A DNA stretch of 64,000 nucleotides. Source: Ancylomarina subtilis (GTDB lineage Bacteria > Bacteroidota > Bacteroidia > Bacteroidales > Marinifilaceae). Position numbers and translations under genes: made by a program. The notes beneath the pieces were generated by a model. The model ran no database searches. It was not told the DNA's origin and saw only the letters and a list, made by a program, of their open reading frames with translations. Numbering within the stretch: the first letter of the stretch is position 1; each line of letters begins with the position of its first letter. Shown here piece by piece: positions 52,261 through 60,764 of this stretch. The DNA lies in assembly GCF_004217115.1 (NCBI RefSeq), contig NZ_SHKN01000001.1, positions 2,545,781 through 2,609,780 on the forward strand, given 5' to 3'.

Positions 52261-53259
52261 TTAGCAATTGGTGTAATCACCAACGCTGTATTCTTTTGCT
52301 TCACCAGTAACTTCAACAAAATTTCCTAACATGGAATTCTTTATATTACCGCCAGCAATTTTGGTATTTGTTTGTACAATCGCATTAGAAACCAATGAGT
52401 TCTCAACGAAAGAATTATCTCCCAATGAAACATGAGGCCCCACAACGGAATTCCTGATCACTACATTTTCTCCAATATAACAAGGTGGAATAATGACTGC
52501 ATTCTCATTAATCAGGTTCTCAGCAACCAATTTATCATCTTTATGATATTCAAGAATACGCTGATTGGTATTTACGGTTGCATCCTTATTACCACAATCC
52601 ATCCACTCAATCACCTGCCCGGGAACAAAGCTCAATCCCTTATTTTTCATGTTTTCAAGAGCATCAGTCAACTGATATTCCCCATTAACCACAACTTTAT
52701 TATCTAAAAGATATTGCAATTCAGACTTAAGGTTCGCACCATCCTTGAAATAGTAAATCCCGATAATAGCCAGATCTGACACAAATTCCTGAGGTTTCTC
52801 AACAAAATCGGTAATCTTGTTGTTTTCATCCATTTTAACCACACCAAAAGCTGATGGATCTTCAACTTTTTGCACCCAAATAACAGAATCGGCCTGATCG
52901 TCTAAAACAAAATCGGCTTTAAATAATGTATCTGCAAAAGCCACAACCACCTTACCATCAAGTGAATTTGCTGCACAGTGAATAGCATGCGCTGTTCCTA
53001 ATGCTTCCCTTTGGTAATAGATACTTGCTTTTGCATTTAAATTGGCTGCAATCCCTTTTAGCTGATTCTCTACTTCAGCACCAAAATCCCCAATAATGTA
53101 AGCGATTTCTTCAATCTCCTCTCCTGAAACCTTGGCTATCTCTTCTAATAAGCGTTGAACAATCGGTTTTCCAGCAATTGGAATTAATGGTTTTGGTACC
53201 GTTAATGTATGTGGGCGCATACGCTTACCCATTCCGGCCATTGGAACAATAATCTTCAT
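52261..53259 (-). CDS. sugar nucleotidyltransferase with C-terminal hexapeptide repeats
   Basis: A 332-aa NDP-sugar pyrophosphorylase-like protein. The nucleotide loop is VPMAGMGKRMRPHTLTVPKPLIPIAGKPI (4-33), then FADTLFK (Mg-binding Asp) and FVEKP. The C-terminal left-handed beta-helix (about 255-325, VIPPCYIGENVVIRNSVVGPHVSLGDNS) is as in glucose-1-phosphate thymidylyl- or N-acetylglucosamine-1-phosphate uridylyltransferases. The sugar cannot be assigned. Conserved position next to dut and a flippase suggests envelope glycan work. Confidence 0.85.
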   Translation of the reverse strand: MKIIVPMAGMGKRMRPHTLTVPKPLIPIAGKPIVQRLLEEIAKVSGEEIEEIAYIIGDFGAEVENQLKGIAANLNAKASIYYQREALGTAHAIHCAANSLDGKVVVAFADTLFKADFVLDDQADSVIWVQKVEDPSAFGVVKMDENNKITDFVEKPQEFVSDLAIIGIYYFKDGANLKSELQYLLDNKVVVNGEYQLTDALENMKNKGLSFVPGQVIEWMDCGNKDATVNTNQRILEYHKDDKLVAENLINENAVIIPPCYIGENVVIRNSVVGPHVSLGDNSFVENSLVSNAIVQTNTKIAGGNIKNSMLGNFVEVTGEAKEYSVGDYTNC

Positions 53260-53341
53260 TTTATTCTTTAGTTTTTTATATTTTTCTCATTCATTGCCCA
53301 CCCCAAACCACACAAAACAAGGGGCGTTTACAAGGCAATCT

Positions 53342-53349
53342 CAAAGTTA
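53342..53349 (-). promoter_or_regulatory. nucleotidyltransferase promoter -7 box TAACTTTG
   Basis: Exact TAnnTTTG match between dut and the nucleotidyltransferase gene, with a leader of about 78 bases. Confidence 0.4.
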
Positions 53350-53402
53350 CTGAATAAGTTTTAGTAAACTCAGTCTTTAATAATTATTAACGCTTAACGA
53401 AT

Positions 53403-53837
53403 TTATTCTTTTCCTGTATGACCGAAACCTCCCGCTGCTCTAACGGTTTCTTCCAGCTCCTCAACAGCTTCCCACTCTACAGTTGCGTGAGCTGCAACAA
53501 TCATCTGACAAATACGATCACCATCGTTAATCTCGACCATAGAATTAGACAGATTAGCTAAAATCACACGAATTTCACCACGATAATCGGCATCAATCGT
53601 ACCAGGAGTATTTAAAACCGTAATCCCTTCCTTCAAAGCCATTCCGCTTCGTGGACGAATCTGCGCTTCATATCCTGCAGGTAATTCAATAAACAAACCC
53701 GTTGGAATTAGAGTTCGCTCAAGTGGCTGAAGCATCACCCTTTCATTAATATTAGCACGCAAGTCCATACCCGCTGATAAGGCTGTGCTATACTTCGGTA
53801 AATCGTGTTTCGATTTATTAATAATCTTAACCTTCAT
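53403..53837 (-). CDS. dut: dUTP diphosphatase (trimeric)
   Basis: Hydrolyses dUTP to dUMP, preventing uracil in DNA and feeding dTMP synthesis. The 144-aa trimeric-type enzyme has the five family motifs: [36 protein letters not shown] and the Gly-rich C-terminal [11 protein letters not shown]. Length is normal. It lies 69 bases downstream of the flippase gene, so the two may be co-transcribed. Confidence 0.95.
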   Translation of the reverse strand: MKVKIINKSKHDLPKYSTALSAGMDLRANINERVMLQPLERTLIPTGLFIELPAGYEAQIRPRSGMALKEGITVLNTPGTIDADYRGEIRVILANLSNSMVEINDGDRICQMIVAAHATVEWEAVEELEETVRAAGGFGHTGKE

Positions 53838-53906
53838 TTTTATATTTGTTTCGTTTTTATTCGATTTCTATTCACATATTATCCCCAAAATCAGGAAATT
53901 AATCCA

Positions 53907-55379
53907 CTATCCTTTCTTTCTAAGCAAAGTCCATAATTTTTCCTTCTGGAAAACGACCATTAAAAATAAAATAATTAATGGAGTTTTAACTAACATTTTA
54001 AGCCAATGGTTTTCGAGCTGGATAAAGGTGCTAAAAAAATAAAGCAACATTCCCAGTCCAAAATAAGTCGCAATACGTTTTAAATTATAAGGAATTGGAT
54101 AATAGATCTGTCCCAGAATATAACTTGTAATTGTCATTAAAACGGAGCAGACCAAAATGGCAATGGCTGCACCATAATAGCCCATTGAGGGAACTAAAAT
54201 AATATTCAACATTAATGTAATTGCAGCCCCTCCAAGGGCGATATAAGCCCCCAAACGGGTTTTATCAGTAAGCTTGTACCAAAGCGACAATGAAAAGAAG
54301 ATACCGAGAAATAAATTCGCCAACAGGACTATGGGGACCACATCCAAACCTGCATGAAACTTAGGCCCGATAAGTATCTTCACAATATCCAGATAAAACA
54401 TTACACCTAAGAAAATCAACAAACCGAAAATCATGAAATATTTCAGAATATCTGCATAGAGTTTCTTGCTGCTCTCATCTTTACTCTGCGAAAAAAAGAA
54501 TGGTTCAAAAGCAAAACGAAAAGCTTGTATAAAGAGAGTCATGATAACGGCCAACTTAAAGTTTGCGCCATAAATCCCCGTCTGTGCTAAAGCCTCGCTT
54601 GCATCAGAAATCAACTTAGGCATCAGCATTTTATCCACATTCAAATTAATCTGTGCAGCAATACTAACCACCAAAATAGGAGATGCATATTTGAGTACTT
54701 TACGAAGCAAAGTCATATCGAACTGCCATTTCACCTTAAGTAAATCCGGTAAAAGCAGGATCAGATTAAAAAGACTTGCCACAAACATCGCGATAAAAAT
54801 ATATCCAATCCCAATATCCGGATTCCAAATACGGGTTATACCCCATTCGGGGAACCAAGTATTTAACTTCGGACAAAGCACCAAAAAGAGCAGATTCAAA
54901 CCTAAATTAATCCCAATATTACTCAGCTTAATAAAGGCATATCGCAAGGGTCTGTTCTCTTGACGAAGCTTAGCAAAGGGTAATGAGGTAATGGCATCAA
55001 AAGCTAAAGTAAGTGCCAGCAGAATGATATAGATTGAATGATCACCTACGTTCAAAAACGAAGATATCGGATTTAGAAAAAAGAAAACTCCCAGCAAAAA
55101 TAGGAGACTTGTTGTCGTTACTGACAAGAATGTCGTAGAAAAGACAGTCGACTTACAATCATCATCATTGGCATAACGAAAAAAACCGGTCTCTAATCCA
55201 TAGGTCAAAATAACCAAGGTCATGGCAACATAAGCCATCAGGTTGGTGACTATCCCATATTCAGATTCTACAAATATATTGGTGTAAAGTGGTACCAAAA
55301 GCCAATTTAGCAGTCGTCCGAGAATGGAACTTACACCATAAATGGCTGTTTCGCCAGCCAATTTTTTTAATGGATTCAA
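53907..55379 (-). CDS. oligosaccharide flippase / polysaccharide biosynthesis membrane protein
   Basis: A 490-aa integral membrane protein with about 12-14 transmembrane segments spread over the whole length, beginning with LAGETAIYGVSSILGRLLNWLLVPLYTNIF, the standard start of MATE/Wzx-type flippases. Likely exports a lipid-linked glycan across the inner membrane. Its neighbours (dut, nucleotidyltransferase, TPR block) match the conserved Bacteroidota arrangement. A promoter box lies at 55497-55490. Confidence 0.87.
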   Translation of the reverse strand: MNPLKKLAGETAIYGVSSILGRLLNWLLVPLYTNIFVESEYGIVTNLMAYVAMTLVILTYGLETGFFRYANDDDCKSTVFSTTFLSVTTTSLLFLLGVFFFLNPISSFLNVGDHSIYIILLALTLAFDAITSLPFAKLRQENRPLRYAFIKLSNIGINLGLNLLFLVLCPKLNTWFPEWGITRIWNPDIGIGYIFIAMFVASLFNLILLLPDLLKVKWQFDMTLLRKVLKYASPILVVSIAAQINLNVDKMLMPKLISDASEALAQTGIYGANFKLAVIMTLFIQAFRFAFEPFFFSQSKDESSKKLYADILKYFMIFGLLIFLGVMFYLDIVKILIGPKFHAGLDVVPIVLLANLFLGIFFSLSLWYKLTDKTRLGAYIALGGAAITLMLNIILVPSMGYYGAAIAILVCSVLMTITSYILGQIYYPIPYNLKRIATYFGLGMLLYFFSTFIQLENHWLKMLVKTPLIILFLMVVFQKEKLWTLLRKKG

Positions 55380-55489
55380 AATTTCGTGTGTTGGAGTTAA
55401 AATCTACTTTTAGGATAGCCTTAAATCCTCATCCTGTTCAAAACAAAATACTGTAACAGATTGAGCTTATAGACACCCCCATAAGAAGA

Positions 55490-55497
55490 CAAATATA
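55490..55497 (-). promoter_or_regulatory. flippase promoter -7 box TATATTTG
   Basis: Exact TAnnTTTG match, with a leader of about 106 bases before the flippase start codon. Confidence 0.4.
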
Positions 55498-55589
55498 ACG
55501 AAATTTAGGTTTTAAGCCCTCGGATTTTCCGATTTGGACAAATGAAAGGCTATAACGCTGTTCATGCAGAATGATCTAAACATTTTTAC

Positions 55590-55604
55590 TGATGTGCCAC
55601 ATCA
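55590..55604. repeat. 15-bp dyad TGATGTG-C-CACATCA
   Basis: Perfect 7-bp arms around one central base. It has the size of an operator for a dimeric regulator; none is known. Confidence 0.55.
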
Positions 55605-55652
55605 ATAAACTTGAATTTAGTTTGCCAGAACAATCAAAATGAAAATGGAATT

Positions 55653-55672
55653 ATTGCTCCACGTGGAGCAAT
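55653..55672. repeat. 20-bp perfect palindrome, parS-like variant
   Basis: ATTGCTCCACGTGGAGCAAT is fully self-complementary and shares the CCACGTGG core of the parS site at 42162-42177. It differs symmetrically at one position per arm in the 14-bp core (GCTCC for GTTCC). It may be a weaker ParB site or bind another CACGTG-recognising protein. Confidence 0.5.
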
Positions 55673-55732
55673 TCACAATAAATAACAGATAAGGAGCTCT
55701 TTATTTAAATTGAATACAAATAGAGTCACTAC

Positions 55733-55843
55733 AAACGTTTCCGAGGGCACTCTAAAACGTTTGCACTCATATCTGCCTGAAAATCACTTTCAAAAACCGT
55801 TTTTAATGCTCACCTTTGTGGCGTACGCGTTTAAGGAACGTTT
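55733..55843. repeat. cluster of AACGTTT-like boxes
   Basis: AAACGTTT at 55733-55740 and 55755-55762 (22 bases apart, two helical turns, each followed by a GCACTC-type sequence), then AAACCGTTTT near 55795 and AACGTTT at 55837-55843. These may be protein-binding boxes. Confidence 0.35.
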
Positions 55844-55876
55844 ATGTTAGTGTTTGTTGTTTAAGTATTTTGTGAG

Positions 55877-55905
55877 CATCCCGATTGGTATTCCCAGTCG
55901 GGATG
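55877..55905. terminator. hairpin at the end of the permease gene cluster
   Basis: A 12-bp stem with one wobble pair: CATCCCGATTGG (55877-55888) with CCAGTCGGGATG (55894-55905). It lies 12 bases beyond the permease stop on the minus strand, but the T-rich tract (55906-55917) is on the plus side, so the direction is uncertain. Confidence 0.55.
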
Positions 55906-55917
55906 TTTCATTTTATA

Positions 55918-58317
55918 TTACTCATATCTCAAACTCTCGATAGGATTCTGTTTGGCACTCCTAGTGAAATTTAAAACAGTAACAAGTGCTACAAGCAATA
56001 GAATAATCAAACTACAAATCAAAAATATTCCCCAATGTAGCGGTAACTTATATGCAAAATTCTGCATCCATAAGCCTGCTGAAAACCAAGCTCCCCAAGC
56101 ACCGAGCAATACGGCAGGAACAGCCACAATCTCAATGTCCCACAAGAACACCTTAAGAAGGGTTGAAAACTTGGCTCCATTTATTCTTCGAATTGCCAAC
56201 TCCTTGCGTCTCCTAACCGCCTCATTAGTTGTATACCCGAGTAATCCAATAATCGTAATGAGTAAGATTACAGCACTCCCAGCCATCATCGCATTTCGAA
56301 ATCCACGTTGTTGCTCATAGGCTTTTTCCTGCTCCGTTTCGAGACTCTTGATATTCGCATCTTTATAGGGTAGTGCCTTATTAAAAATCTCTCTTATTTT
56401 ACTCATCATTCCTGCTTGAGTAGTAGGATATGTTTTTACCAAAATATTAAACGAATAGGATGGTCGCTTAATCACTTTTTTTATAAAGTTCGATTCTGAC
56501 CTATAGAAGAATACAGCAGGACGGGTGTCTGGTTCTGCTTTTGACCCTATGGTAAAATCATCGAATATCCCTCTTATATATGTACCTCCATGCTCACTAA
56601 GAACAATATGTTTCCCTAAAAGGCCACCTTTCCATCCGTTATACAATTTAAGCATATCTGCACCCTTCTGACTAATCAGTAGATCACCATCAAGGGTCTT
56701 TTCATTCGTAAAATGATTACCTGTGGTCACAGAAAGACCTAAAATCGATAAATAATTTTCATCTATTGAATAAAAATCTGCCACATTAAATAATTCACTT
56801 TGCTTATCCTGAGATTGAATATTATTCCCTGAGATGCCGTTACATGGCATCATAGTACCAAGCCCCACCATCTCAACTTCAGGCATGGACCTTAAATCAT
56901 GTAATACACTTGCAATTTTGTTACCATTCATACCACTAGTAGATCCATAAAAAACGCCCTCTGAATGGTAGCCATGAGAACTATTTTTCATTTTATCATA
57001 CTGCAAACTAACGATAACCAACATAGATAAAATAAAAGAAGCTCCTACAAATTGAAAGGATAACAAAAACCGTTTCCATTGATTTCTTTTCTGCTGATAA
57101 TGTCTAAAAGCATTCGCAACAGGTATTCGCGAAAAAAAACGGGCTGGTAAATAGCTCATTAGTGCAAGCATAAGTATCAATATTGCAAGTAGAGGCAAAA
57201 TAACATAGGGGTTTAATTCTGAAACCAATTTGTGACCAACTTGATTTTCGGCTGCTGGCTGCAGTACCATAATCATGACAAAAGCTGCGAATAAAGAAAT
57301 AAGAAAAAGAATCACAGATTCAGAAAATATAAGTTGTCGTAAATGACGTGCATGCGCTCCAAAAGTCTTATAAATAGCCGATGATTTGGAGCGTTCAACC
57401 AATACACTTAAAGTCAGCAGAATGTAATTCAACAACGAAACAAGCAAAACAGCAAAAGCAATCGTGCTCAGAATCAAAATCATATCTTTTAAATTCCCAA
57501 TATAAACTTTCTGAATAGGCATGAATGAATATTTCAAAACCAGTCCGCCTTGCTGTTCTTCCAATCTTTCAATGTCCTGATGGACTTCCTGCATTTTTCT
57601 AACCGCAGGAGCAAGAGATTCAGCTTTAACCCCTTTAGCCAATTTCACACAAGCATAATAACAATCATTACCTAACCATTGGTCAGATCCATCCCACCGA
57701 AACTGACCTAAAGAAACCATAGAGATTAAAATATCATACTTATAGTTCGTGTTTTCAGGCAAAGCTTCAAACACACCACCAATTGATAATTTCTTACCTG
57801 GATACTCTTTTAATTCAATCAGCCTACCCACAACATCGCCCCCCATATTTTCAGCTATTTCACTCGAGATCATACAAGTCATAGGAGCTTTAAGAATATC
57901 TGTGGATTCGCCTTTAATCATGGTTCTTGGCAAAACATCAAAAAGATACTCATCAGTAAAGGAGAATTTTGCCCTGTAACTTTTTTTATCATCAGTATAA
58001 AATATTGAGTAATCAATGTCTAATAAACGAGCAGCACCTTCGACGCCAGGCACCTCGGCTTTTAAACCTGGAGCGATTGCTCCACTGACCCGATTATAAC
58101 TTTCCATTGTCTCAGCCGATTTATCCATTTTGAAATTTTCATGAACGACATAAATTCTATCGGAATCAGGATAAAAGCTATCGAAACTGTAATAATAAAA
58201 AACCTCAGATAAAAGCAAAACCCCAAATGCCAAACCAGTTGCTAAAGATATAATACGGGCAGTGCTGTGCTCTCCTTTTCGAAACAAACGACGAAATGCT
58301 ATTTTTATGAAATTCAT
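55918..58317 (-). CDS. FtsX-type ABC transporter permease (first of three)
   Basis: A 799-aa permease of the MacB/FtsX family: N-terminal transmembrane segment (about 22-42), periplasmic MacB-PCD-like region, FtsX domain of about three helices (about 275-405), a second short helix pair near 420-440, another periplasmic segment, and a final FtsX domain (about 675-795). It ends in NPIESLRYE, like its neighbours, but lacks the WRAATRNPVESLRYE version of the next two. Paralogous permeases and an ATPase form one cluster. Such transporters often drive export or lipoprotein/efflux signalling; the substrate is unknown. Confidence 0.87.
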   Translation of the reverse strand: MNFIKIAFRRLFRKGEHSTARIISLATGLAFGVLLLSEVFYYYSFDSFYPDSDRIYVVHENFKMDKSAETMESYNRVSGAIAPGLKAEVPGVEGAARLLDIDYSIFYTDDKKSYRAKFSFTDEYLFDVLPRTMIKGESTDILKAPMTCMISSEIAENMGGDVVGRLIELKEYPGKKLSIGGVFEALPENTNYKYDILISMVSLGQFRWDGSDQWLGNDCYYACVKLAKGVKAESLAPAVRKMQEVHQDIERLEEQQGGLVLKYSFMPIQKVYIGNLKDMILILSTIAFAVLLVSLLNYILLTLSVLVERSKSSAIYKTFGAHARHLRQLIFSESVILFLISLFAAFVMIMVLQPAAENQVGHKLVSELNPYVILPLLAILILMLALMSYLPARFFSRIPVANAFRHYQQKRNQWKRFLLSFQFVGASFILSMLVIVSLQYDKMKNSSHGYHSEGVFYGSTSGMNGNKIASVLHDLRSMPEVEMVGLGTMMPCNGISGNNIQSQDKQSELFNVADFYSIDENYLSILGLSVTTGNHFTNEKTLDGDLLISQKGADMLKLYNGWKGGLLGKHIVLSEHGGTYIRGIFDDFTIGSKAEPDTRPAVFFYRSESNFIKKVIKRPSYSFNILVKTYPTTQAGMMSKIREIFNKALPYKDANIKSLETEQEKAYEQQRGFRNAMMAGSAVILLITIIGLLGYTTNEAVRRRKELAIRRINGAKFSTLLKVFLWDIEIVAVPAVLLGAWGAWFSAGLWMQNFAYKLPLHWGIFLICSLIILLLVALVTVLNFTRSAKQNPIESLRYE

Positions 58318-58364
58318 GAATCTTATTTTTTAATTTTACTCATATTATTCTATATATCAACCTA

Positions 58365-60749
58365 TTACTCATATCTCAAACTCTCCACAGGATTCCTCGT
58401 AGCTGCCCGCCACGATTGAAACGAAACCGTAAACAAAGCAATACCCATCGCTATAAGTCCTGTCAGAACAAATATCCACCAGCTGAGTTCTGTTTTATAA
58501 GCAAAATTTTCGAGCCATTTATTCATTGCATAGTAAGCAATTGGACAGGCAAGCACAAATGCCATGGCAACCCACTTAGCAAAATCTCGATTTAACATTG
58601 CTATAATCTCATGGTTTTTGGCTCCGTTAACTTTTCGAACACCAATTTCTTTGGTTCGTTGTGCGGAGATGAAATAAGAAAGAGCACTAATCCCAATGAT
58701 TCCGATAATAATTCCAAGAATAGAAAAACTCATTAAGATTCGTTTCAGAATACTTTCAGATTTGTATTGTTGAGCAATCTTATCATCCATAAAGAAATAA
58801 TTCATTTTCTGGTTGGGATAATATTTATTCCACACTTCCATAATACAATCCAGTCCTGTTCTGATATTTCCATGAGATATTCTAACATGAGTAAATCTGG
58901 CTCTGCTTCGAGATTCATCTAGGAGGAAAACATAGTCACCAATCTGATCGTGCGCAGAACTGTAATTGAAATCTTCCACAACGCCTATGATATCAACTCG
59001 TCTTTGATCTGCTTCCAAAGGTATTCCTGACCTGTATGAATTCATATTCTCTAAGCTTTTGTGTTTTTCCATCAATCTCTTGTACAAATGATTGTTGATA
59101 ACCATCCCTTGAATAGTATCCGTTGACGTATTAATATAGTTATGAACAAATTGAATATCCATGGTTTTCAGGAAGTCATAATTAGCAAAAGACATTTCAG
59201 CATTTCCTTCAATACCAAATCCATCTAGTGAAAAGGTTTGAGTTGGATGCCCAAAATATTGCATTGTAAAACCAACCGATTCCACCTGAGATTTCTTTCT
59301 TAACTCATTGGCAAACACCTTGGGGTCTTTTGAGAAATCTCTCAGATTCAGAACAACAATATTCTCTTTGGTATAGCCAAGAGGCTTGTCCAATAGAAAT
59401 GATATTTGTTTATTAACCAACATTGTAGAAGATATCAAAACAATGACGATCAGAATCTGAAATATCATTAAGGGTTGCAAAAGGCGTCTGCCTGTGAAAG
59501 GGGTTAAACCTTTGATAATATCGCTTGTGGAATTGTTTTTCAAAATAAAGAAGCGCACAAAAATCAAACTTATACTGCCACTAAAACCAAAAACAAGCAA
59601 AATAGCTAAGTAAATAATGGGTTCATTATAAAAAATATCAAACTGAATATCAAAGAACTGATTAATATAGGGCTTAATCAATTCAATTGAAAGCAAAGAG
59701 AGTAGAATTGATATGGAGCACAGGAGTAACACTTCCAATAAAACCTGGATCATCAAGTGTTTACGGTGAGCACCAACTGATGATTTCATGCCAAATTCTT
59801 TAGATCTTCTAAAGAGGTTTACCGTAACTAAACTGACAAAATTGACCAATGAAACCAGCAAAATGACAAAAGAAATAATCGTGAATAAATTGATATTGAT
59901 CTTAGTGCTGCTCTCTTTTAATTCAAACCTGCAATTTGATCTTAAATGAATATCGGTGAGACTGGCGAGTTTGAATTTGTAATCCTTAGGACCTCGTGTT
60001 TGTCTAAAACTACTTTTATTAAAATGTGTCAGGATTTTATTTGCAATAAAAGATGGCGAAACACCCTTTTTCAATTTCAGATAGTTGTAAACCCACTGAA
60101 TTTTTCTTGTTGATAATGAGGCATAACGTTCTTCAAGAGCCCCCTTTTGAGAAAGAAGTATTTCGCAATTAAAATGAGTTTTAATGGGGGTATTTTTAAT
60201 GATCCCAACAATCTCAAATTTGCCAGGCCCCTCTCTTGATCGCAATTCCTCTGTTTCAATGTATTGCCCAATTGGATTCTCATTTTTAAAATATTTCATC
60301 GCAAATCTTTCAGAGATAAATGCGACATTGGGTTTTATGAGCTCGGATAAGTTTCCAACCAAGCTTTCAATACCAAACATGCTTATAAAATTTGTATCAA
60401 CAGATAAAACATCTTCCTGCGATACCGTTTGGTCATGAATTTTAATGGTTTCAAGCTTTGAATGCGAAAACTGTGTTGCATTCTCAACTTCAGGAAATTG
60501 CATTGCAGCCTCTTTGATAAAGCCTAAACTCCTTGCCCATGGATCATTTATATGAGAAGGGGATGAAATCACCCTGTAGATATTTTGATGATCTATTATA
60601 TGCCTATCGTAGCTTCTTTCATTTTGAACATGAATGAACAAGACAAAAAAGGACGCTATACCAAAGCTAAGTCCCAAAATATTGGTCAGGGAAAAAACGC
60701 GATTCTTAATCAAACGTAGAACTGATAATTTTAGATGATACCAAAGCAT
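58365..60749 (-). CDS. FtsX-type ABC transporter permease (second of three)
   Basis: A 794-aa paralogue with the same layout: N-terminal transmembrane segment (about 18-38), periplasmic region, FtsX helices (about 285-405), second helix set near 420-440 and C-terminal FtsX domain (about 665-790). The last part (ALSYFISAQRTKEIGVRKVNGAKNHEI ... WWIFVLTGLIAMGIALFTVSFQSWRAATRNPVESLRYE) is nearly the same as in the third permease, while the middle differs much more. It follows the third permease by 15 bases and is 47 bases ahead of the first. Confidence 0.88.
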   Translation of the reverse strand: MLWYHLKLSVLRLIKNRVFSLTNILGLSFGIASFFVLFIHVQNERSYDRHIIDHQNIYRVISSPSHINDPWARSLGFIKEAAMQFPEVENATQFSHSKLETIKIHDQTVSQEDVLSVDTNFISMFGIESLVGNLSELIKPNVAFISERFAMKYFKNENPIGQYIETEELRSREGPGKFEIVGIIKNTPIKTHFNCEILLSQKGALEERYASLSTRKIQWVYNYLKLKKGVSPSFIANKILTHFNKSSFRQTRGPKDYKFKLASLTDIHLRSNCRFELKESSTKININLFTIISFVILLVSLVNFVSLVTVNLFRRSKEFGMKSSVGAHRKHLMIQVLLEVLLLCSISILLSLLSIELIKPYINQFFDIQFDIFYNEPIIYLAILLVFGFSGSISLIFVRFFILKNNSTSDIIKGLTPFTGRRLLQPLMIFQILIVIVLISSTMLVNKQISFLLDKPLGYTKENIVVLNLRDFSKDPKVFANELRKKSQVESVGFTMQYFGHPTQTFSLDGFGIEGNAEMSFANYDFLKTMDIQFVHNYINTSTDTIQGMVINNHLYKRLMEKHKSLENMNSYRSGIPLEADQRRVDIIGVVEDFNYSSAHDQIGDYVFLLDESRSRARFTHVRISHGNIRTGLDCIMEVWNKYYPNQKMNYFFMDDKIAQQYKSESILKRILMSFSILGIIIGIIGISALSYFISAQRTKEIGVRKVNGAKNHEIIAMLNRDFAKWVAMAFVLACPIAYYAMNKWLENFAYKTELSWWIFVLTGLIAMGIALFTVSFQSWRAATRNPVESLRYE

Positions 60750-60764
60750 AATGCAGTTTTAGAA

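Larger units (their letters stand above)
55380..55917. other. 538-base gene-free stretch with several palindromes
   Basis: No credible coding frame. It contains the flippase promoter box (55490-55497), the dyads at 55590-55604 and 55653-55672, repeated AACGTTT-like boxes (55733-55843), the inverted pair ATGCTCAC (55806-55813) / GTGAGCAT (55872-55879) and a hairpin at 55877-55905. The cluster may be a regulatory or structured region; I recognise no known element. Confidence 0.6.

Noticed and set aside
55881-55905. Simple terminator of the permease operon
   Set aside because: It is well placed for this, but the U-tract is on the opposite strand, so it was recorded with uncertain direction and not as a firm minus-strand terminator.
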